DNA from: Caballeronia humi
GTDB lineage: Bacteria > Pseudomonadota > Gammaproteobacteria > Burkholderiales > Burkholderiaceae
NCBI RefSeq assembly: GCF_001544475.1
Contig: NZ_FCNW02000038.1
Span: forward strand, 1-59,013
Direction of reading: 5' to 3'
Length of the DNA stretch: 59,013 bases
Position numbers and translations under genes: made by a program. The notes under the pieces are model-generated. The model had not been told where the DNA came from. It saw only the letters and a program-made list of their open reading frames with translations, and did not search any database. The stretch's first letter is position 1. Every line of letters begins with the position of its first letter. Of this stretch, positions 56,211 to 59,013 are shown in pieces.

Positions 56211-56548
56211 CCCTGTCTCCTGGTGAGCAGTCGACGCGATGCTGGTCGCGTCTTTTGTGTCTTGTGGGTATGGATGTGCTGCGCGACGAATAAGGCAAAT
56301 CGCATGCCATCGCTTTGAACACGGCCTCGCCGGGCGGCGCGCTATGCGTGGCGCGCCAACGAATACGCGTTAGTCAGCGTTGCTGGCTGCGGGACAGTGC
56401 GCGTGAGCTGTTGTGTCTTGGTACAGTGAACGAGGGAGGTGTTACTCGATGGCGCAGCTTCGATTTGCCTTGCAGGCATGGCTGTAACTGCGGAGATGTC
56501 TCGACGAAGCGCATGCGCCCGAGAATGCGACAGCGCCTTTCGCCGCCG
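56211..56548. other. intergenic region upstream of PQQ dehydrogenase
   Basis: About 340 bases between the PQQ dehydrogenase start and the second DUF4148 stop. It should contain the dehydrogenase promoter. No recognisable operator, repeat or gene was seen. Confidence 0.4.
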
Positions 56549-56809
56549 CTAGGGAGCCGATCCAGCAGGAGCGGCCAACGCTTTTTTTTGTTCTATCTTG
56601 CGCTGGGCGTCCTGTATGTTCTGCGGATAGTCGCGGTCTTCGAGGGTCGACTGATACCCGTTCGCTCGCAATTCGGTCAGTTCAGCGTCCCGCCGCGCCC
56701 GGCGTGCGTCGCGGTCCTCCTGCTGTGATTGCGCTGCACACGGAATCCACAGAGCCGCGAGCAATACACATGTGATGCGTGCCGCCGGTATCGCGCTCGA
56801 CTCATCCAT
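56549..56809 (-). CDS. DUF4148 small secreted protein (second copy)
   Basis: An 86-residue DUF4148 protein: signal-like segment ITCVLLAALWIPCAAQS, then DAELTELRANGY and RDYPQNIQDAQRK. The start is placed at the second of two ATG codons (56809) because GGAGG lies 5 nt upstream. An upstream ATG would give a 95-residue form. It is shorter and more charged than the copy at 12718-13044. Function is unknown. Confidence 0.8.
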   Translation of the reverse strand: MDESSAIPAARITCVLLAALWIPCAAQSQQEDRDARRARRDAELTELRANGYQSTLEDRDYPQNIQDAQRKIEQKKALAAPAGSAP

Positions 56810-56923
56810 CATGGCCTCCTCGATGCATGCCTTCATCGCTGCGGTTGCGCGATCTGGCCGCCTCGGTGGTCTCGCCGTTCGGCAGCACTGACATGCACGA
56901 TACCATCGCGGCGGGGACGACCG

Positions 56924-57272
56924 TTAGCCGCGCGGTCCGAAGGAAACCCTCGTCGGGACTATGTCCAGCGTTTCATTCAAACGCGCCCAGACCGTTGTTC
57001 CGTCTGCGCGAATCGCTTCGAATTCCTCCTTCTGCCCGTCGAGCCCGAGCACCTTGATCTCGCCCGACCGGCTGCTCTCCCTGATCGCCTGGAGCGCACC
57101 GAGGTCCATCTGGCCGTTCGCTGCGAACACGGGGTCGATCGTGCCGGCAGGATGCGCCTGCAAAATGTTCTGCATCGTCGCGTAGAGCGTTGAAAAGCTG
57201 CGGCGAATTTGCCTGAGCGATGTGGTCGCCGAGGATCGCGACGATTTGGGCTTTTCCGTCGATGTGCGTCAC
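56924..57272 (-). pseudogene. decayed sugar-binding-protein gene (frameshifted fragment)
   Basis: Two reading frames carry pieces of one periplasmic-binding-protein-like sequence. The first begins at GTG 57272, overlapping the Gfo/Idh stop as GTGA, with GKAQIVAILGDHIAQAN. After a frameshift near 57180 the second frame gives MQNILQAHPAGTIDPVFAAN, GALQAIRES and IKVLGLDGQKEEFEAIRADG, a clear RbsB-type C-terminal lobe. It then ends abnormally (LDIVPTRVSFGPRG). The first half of the protein and the transporter genes are missing. It is read as a relic of a sugar ABC locus attached to the Gfo/Idh gene. Confidence 0.65.
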
Positions 57273-58276
57273 GGGCGGCGTTCCGTGTTGGCAGTAATGC
57301 GCTCAATCAGACGCTGCACGCGCAGCGCATCATCACCGGTTGCCAGCGGCGCGCGATCTTCGCGTATGGCGGCCACGAAGTCCTTCAGCAGATCGCGATG
57401 GGCCGTGTGAGAAAAGTCCATCGGCTTTGCGCCGAACCCGGACGACGAGGGGTCCTTGAATTCATCGACTCTGCCATCGCGAAAGAACACGCGCAGGTGA
57501 CCGCCTTCGAGCACGGCCGTCCCGTTCTCGCCGATCAAATCGATGCGCTCGGGAAAGCCGGGAAACGCGGCCGTCGTCGCGAGTATCTGGCCCGCAGCAC
57601 CGCTCTCGAACGTGAGTGCGGCGCTTGCGAAGTCTTCCGCTTCCATCGAATGCAAGGCCGTCGTTGCGGTTGCGGCTACCACCTCCGACACGTCGCCGGC
57701 CAGCCACAGCAGAATATCGAGCGAATGAATCGCCTGCGTCATCAACACGCCGCCGCCGTCGCGTGCATACGTGCCGCGGCCGGGCTCATCGTAGTAGGAC
57801 TGTGGCCGCCACCAGCGCAGATCGACGCCCGCAAAGGCGATCGGTCCGAGTGTGCCGTTCGTCGCCAGCGCCGCAAGCCGCTGGACAGCGGGACGAAAGC
57901 GATTCTGAAACACCACGCCGAGTCGCACGCCGGCATCGCGGCAAACCTGAACCGTGCGTTCTGCGCGAGTCATCGATATGTCGAGCGGCTTTTCAAGCAG
58001 CACGTGCTTGCGTGCGGCCGCGGCCCGCTCGACGAGCTCAAGATGCGTGTTGGGTGGCGCAAGCACCAGCACGGCATCGACGCTTCGATCGTTCAACACT
58101 GCGTCGAATGACTCGCTGACCGGGAAGCCGTGCGTGCTGGCGAAGTGCTTCAGCCGCTCCGGCGAACGGCCGACCACGCCCACCACTTGCACTTCGTCGT
58201 TCAATTCTTTTAGCGCGAGCGCATGAGGCGTGGCAGCGAGCCCTGCACCAACGATCGCGATTCGAGTTTTGCGCAT
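57269..58276 (-). CDS. Gfo/Idh/MocA family oxidoreductase
   Basis: A 335-residue NAD(P)-dependent dehydrogenase. The Rossmann motif is IVGAGLAATPHA (about 8-19), followed by FASTHGFPVSESFDAVL, VLAPPNTHLELVERAAAARKHVLLEKPLD (the EKP motif) and a C-terminal domain beginning RFRPAVQRL. The family oxidises sugars or inositols. AAGGA precedes the ATG. It lies 23 nt downstream of etfA on the same strand and is followed by a decayed sugar-binding-protein gene, so it may be left from a lost sugar catabolic operon. Confidence 0.93.
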   Translation of the reverse strand: MRKTRIAIVGAGLAATPHALALKELNDEVQVVGVVGRSPERLKHFASTHGFPVSESFDAVLNDRSVDAVLVLAPPNTHLELVERAAAARKHVLLEKPLDISMTRAERTVQVCRDAGVRLGVVFQNRFRPAVQRLAALATNGTLGPIAFAGVDLRWWRPQSYYDEPGRGTYARDGGGVLMTQAIHSLDILLWLAGDVSEVVAATATTALHSMEAEDFASAALTFESGAAGQILATTAAFPGFPERIDLIGENGTAVLEGGHLRVFFRDGRVDEFKDPSSSGFGAKPMDFSHTAHRDLLKDFVAAIREDRAPLATGDDALRVQRLIERITANTERRP

Positions 58277-58299
58277 CGGTCCGTCCTTGAAGAGCGTGT

Positions 58300-59013
58300 T
58301 TAGATTAGTGCGGTCAACTCCGGAACGGCTTCGAAAAGGTCCTGAGCCAGTCCGTAATCCGCGACGCCGAAGATCGGCGCTTCCGCGTCCTTGTTGATCG
58401 CGACGATGACCTTCGAGTCTTTCATCCCGGCCAAGTGCTGGATCGCGCCCGAGATGCCGACTGCCACGTACAACTGCGGTGCGACGATCTTGCCGGTTTG
58501 CCCAACTTGGTAGTCGTTCGGGACGAAACCCGCATCGACCGCTGCGCGCGATGCGCCGAGCGCCGCGTTGAGCTTGTCCGCGAGCGGTTCCAGAACTTTC
58601 GTGTAGTTTTCGCCATTGCCCAAACCACGACCACCCGACACGATGATCGACGCCGATGTCAGTTCCGGACGATCCAGCTTCGTGAGTTCGCGCGACACGA
58701 ATTGAGAAATGCCCGCGTCCGCCGCCGCTCCGATCTTCTCCACCGATGCACTACCGCCCTCGGCCGCCACCGGATCGAAACCCGTGGAGCGGACGGTGAT
58801 CACCTTGATCGCATCGCTCGATTGGACGATGGCGATTGCGTTACCGGCATAGATCGGGCGCTCGAACGTATCGGCGGAATCGACTGCGGTGATATCGCTG
58901 ATTTGCGCGACATCTAAATGCGCCGCGATGCGCGGCGCGATGTTCTTACCGTAAGCGGTAGCGGGCGCGAGAATGTGCGAATAATCCTTCGCGATATTCA
59001 GCACCGTTCCTTC
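58300..59013 (-). CDS. etfA: electron transfer flavoprotein alpha subunit, 3' part
   Basis: The window ends inside this gene: 238 codons remain of an expected about 310, so the N-terminal adenine-nucleotide-like domain is partly missing. The FAD-binding C-terminal domain is complete: SGGRGLGNGENYTKVLEPLA, YQVGQTGKIVAPQLYVAVGISGAIQHL and INKDAEAPIFGVADYGL. With EtfB it carries electrons from acyl-CoA dehydrogenases to the quinone pool. etfB would lie to the right of the window. Confidence 0.96.
   Translation of the reverse strand, partial: EGTVLNIAKDYSHILAPATAYGKNIAPRIAAHLDVAQISDITAVDSADTFERPIYAGNAIAIVQSSDAIKVITVRSTGFDPVAAEGGSASVEKIGAAADAGISQFVSRELTKLDRPELTSASIIVSGGRGLGNGENYTKVLEPLADKLNAALGASRAAVDAGFVPNDYQVGQTGKIVAPQLYVAVGISGAIQHLAGMKDSKVIVAINKDAEAPIFGVADYGLAQDLFEAVPELTALI

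Overview
The window reads as chromosomal DNA of a Burkholderiaceae bacterium, most like Paraburkholderia/Caballeronia. The basis is high-GC coding sequence with long antisense shadow frames, beta-proteobacterial FlhD/FlhC, two DUF4148 small secreted proteins (a family typical of Burkholderia relatives), an OprB-type porin and a methylotrophy-like PQQ cassette. No rRNA, tRNA, CRISPR array, insertion sequence or phage structural gene was recognised. The right end cuts an etfA gene.

Layout, left to right. (1) 0.3-8.1 kb: an EF-G-like GTPase with an altered G4 box. Next comes a redox/cyclic-nucleotide signalling locus: a receiver-thioredoxin-reductase-like fusion overlapping a cNMP-domain histidine kinase, with a paralogous kinase reading away from the fusion. 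A thioredoxin-like protein follows. (2) 8.2-13 kb: a large GH63/MGH1-type glycosidase, an open frame broken by an in-frame TGA, a lone psuG, and a DUF4148 protein. (3) 13.1-16.9 kb: a cytoplasmic-type N-acetylmuramidase with a peptidoglycan-binding domain, a membrane protein with an internally duplicated N-terminus, and a divergent sigma-factor-like protein. (4) 16.9-21.6 kb: a LuxR-type regulator carrying a cyclic-nucleotide-binding domain, divergent from a SAM-cyclase-ATPase-TPR protein, which looks like a compact cAMP circuit. (5) 21.6-27.7 kb: a DUF2235 lipase-like membrane protein interrupted by TGA, a lipoprotein and a divergent alpha/beta hydrolase, an arrangement reminiscent of lipase effector/immunity loci. 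(6) 27.8-36.3 kb: a DUF2252 protein; a sugar ABC importer with an IlvD/Edd sugar-acid dehydratase, a large palindrome and a 13-codon leader ORF; a TetR regulator; a small unknown protein. (7) 36.3-37.8 kb: flhDC behind an AT-rich leader, without motAB/che next to it, and a small ORF. (8) 38.1-45.8 kb: six co-directional genes behind a Fur-box-like palindrome (OprB porin, beta-propeller protein, Dyp peroxidase, Fe3+ ABC importer). (9) 45.8-52.5 kb: a stand-alone SdhC-like membrane protein, a GH3 glucosidase with divergent LacI regulator, an amidase and a BON protein. (10) 53.1-59 kb: a lanthanide-type PQQ dehydrogenase with a binding-protein/cytochrome c fusion, a second DUF4148 protein, a decayed sugar-binding-protein gene, a Gfo/Idh/MocA dehydrogenase and partial etfA.

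The loci most worth a second look are the redox-cNMP kinase/oxidoreductase triad, the cyclase/cNMP-LuxR pair, the muramidase/repeat-membrane/sigma-like trio, the two reading frames broken by a single TGA, and the fused XoxJ-XoxG-like partner of the lanthanide-type dehydrogenase. Functions are read from motifs and gene order only; no database search was possible.
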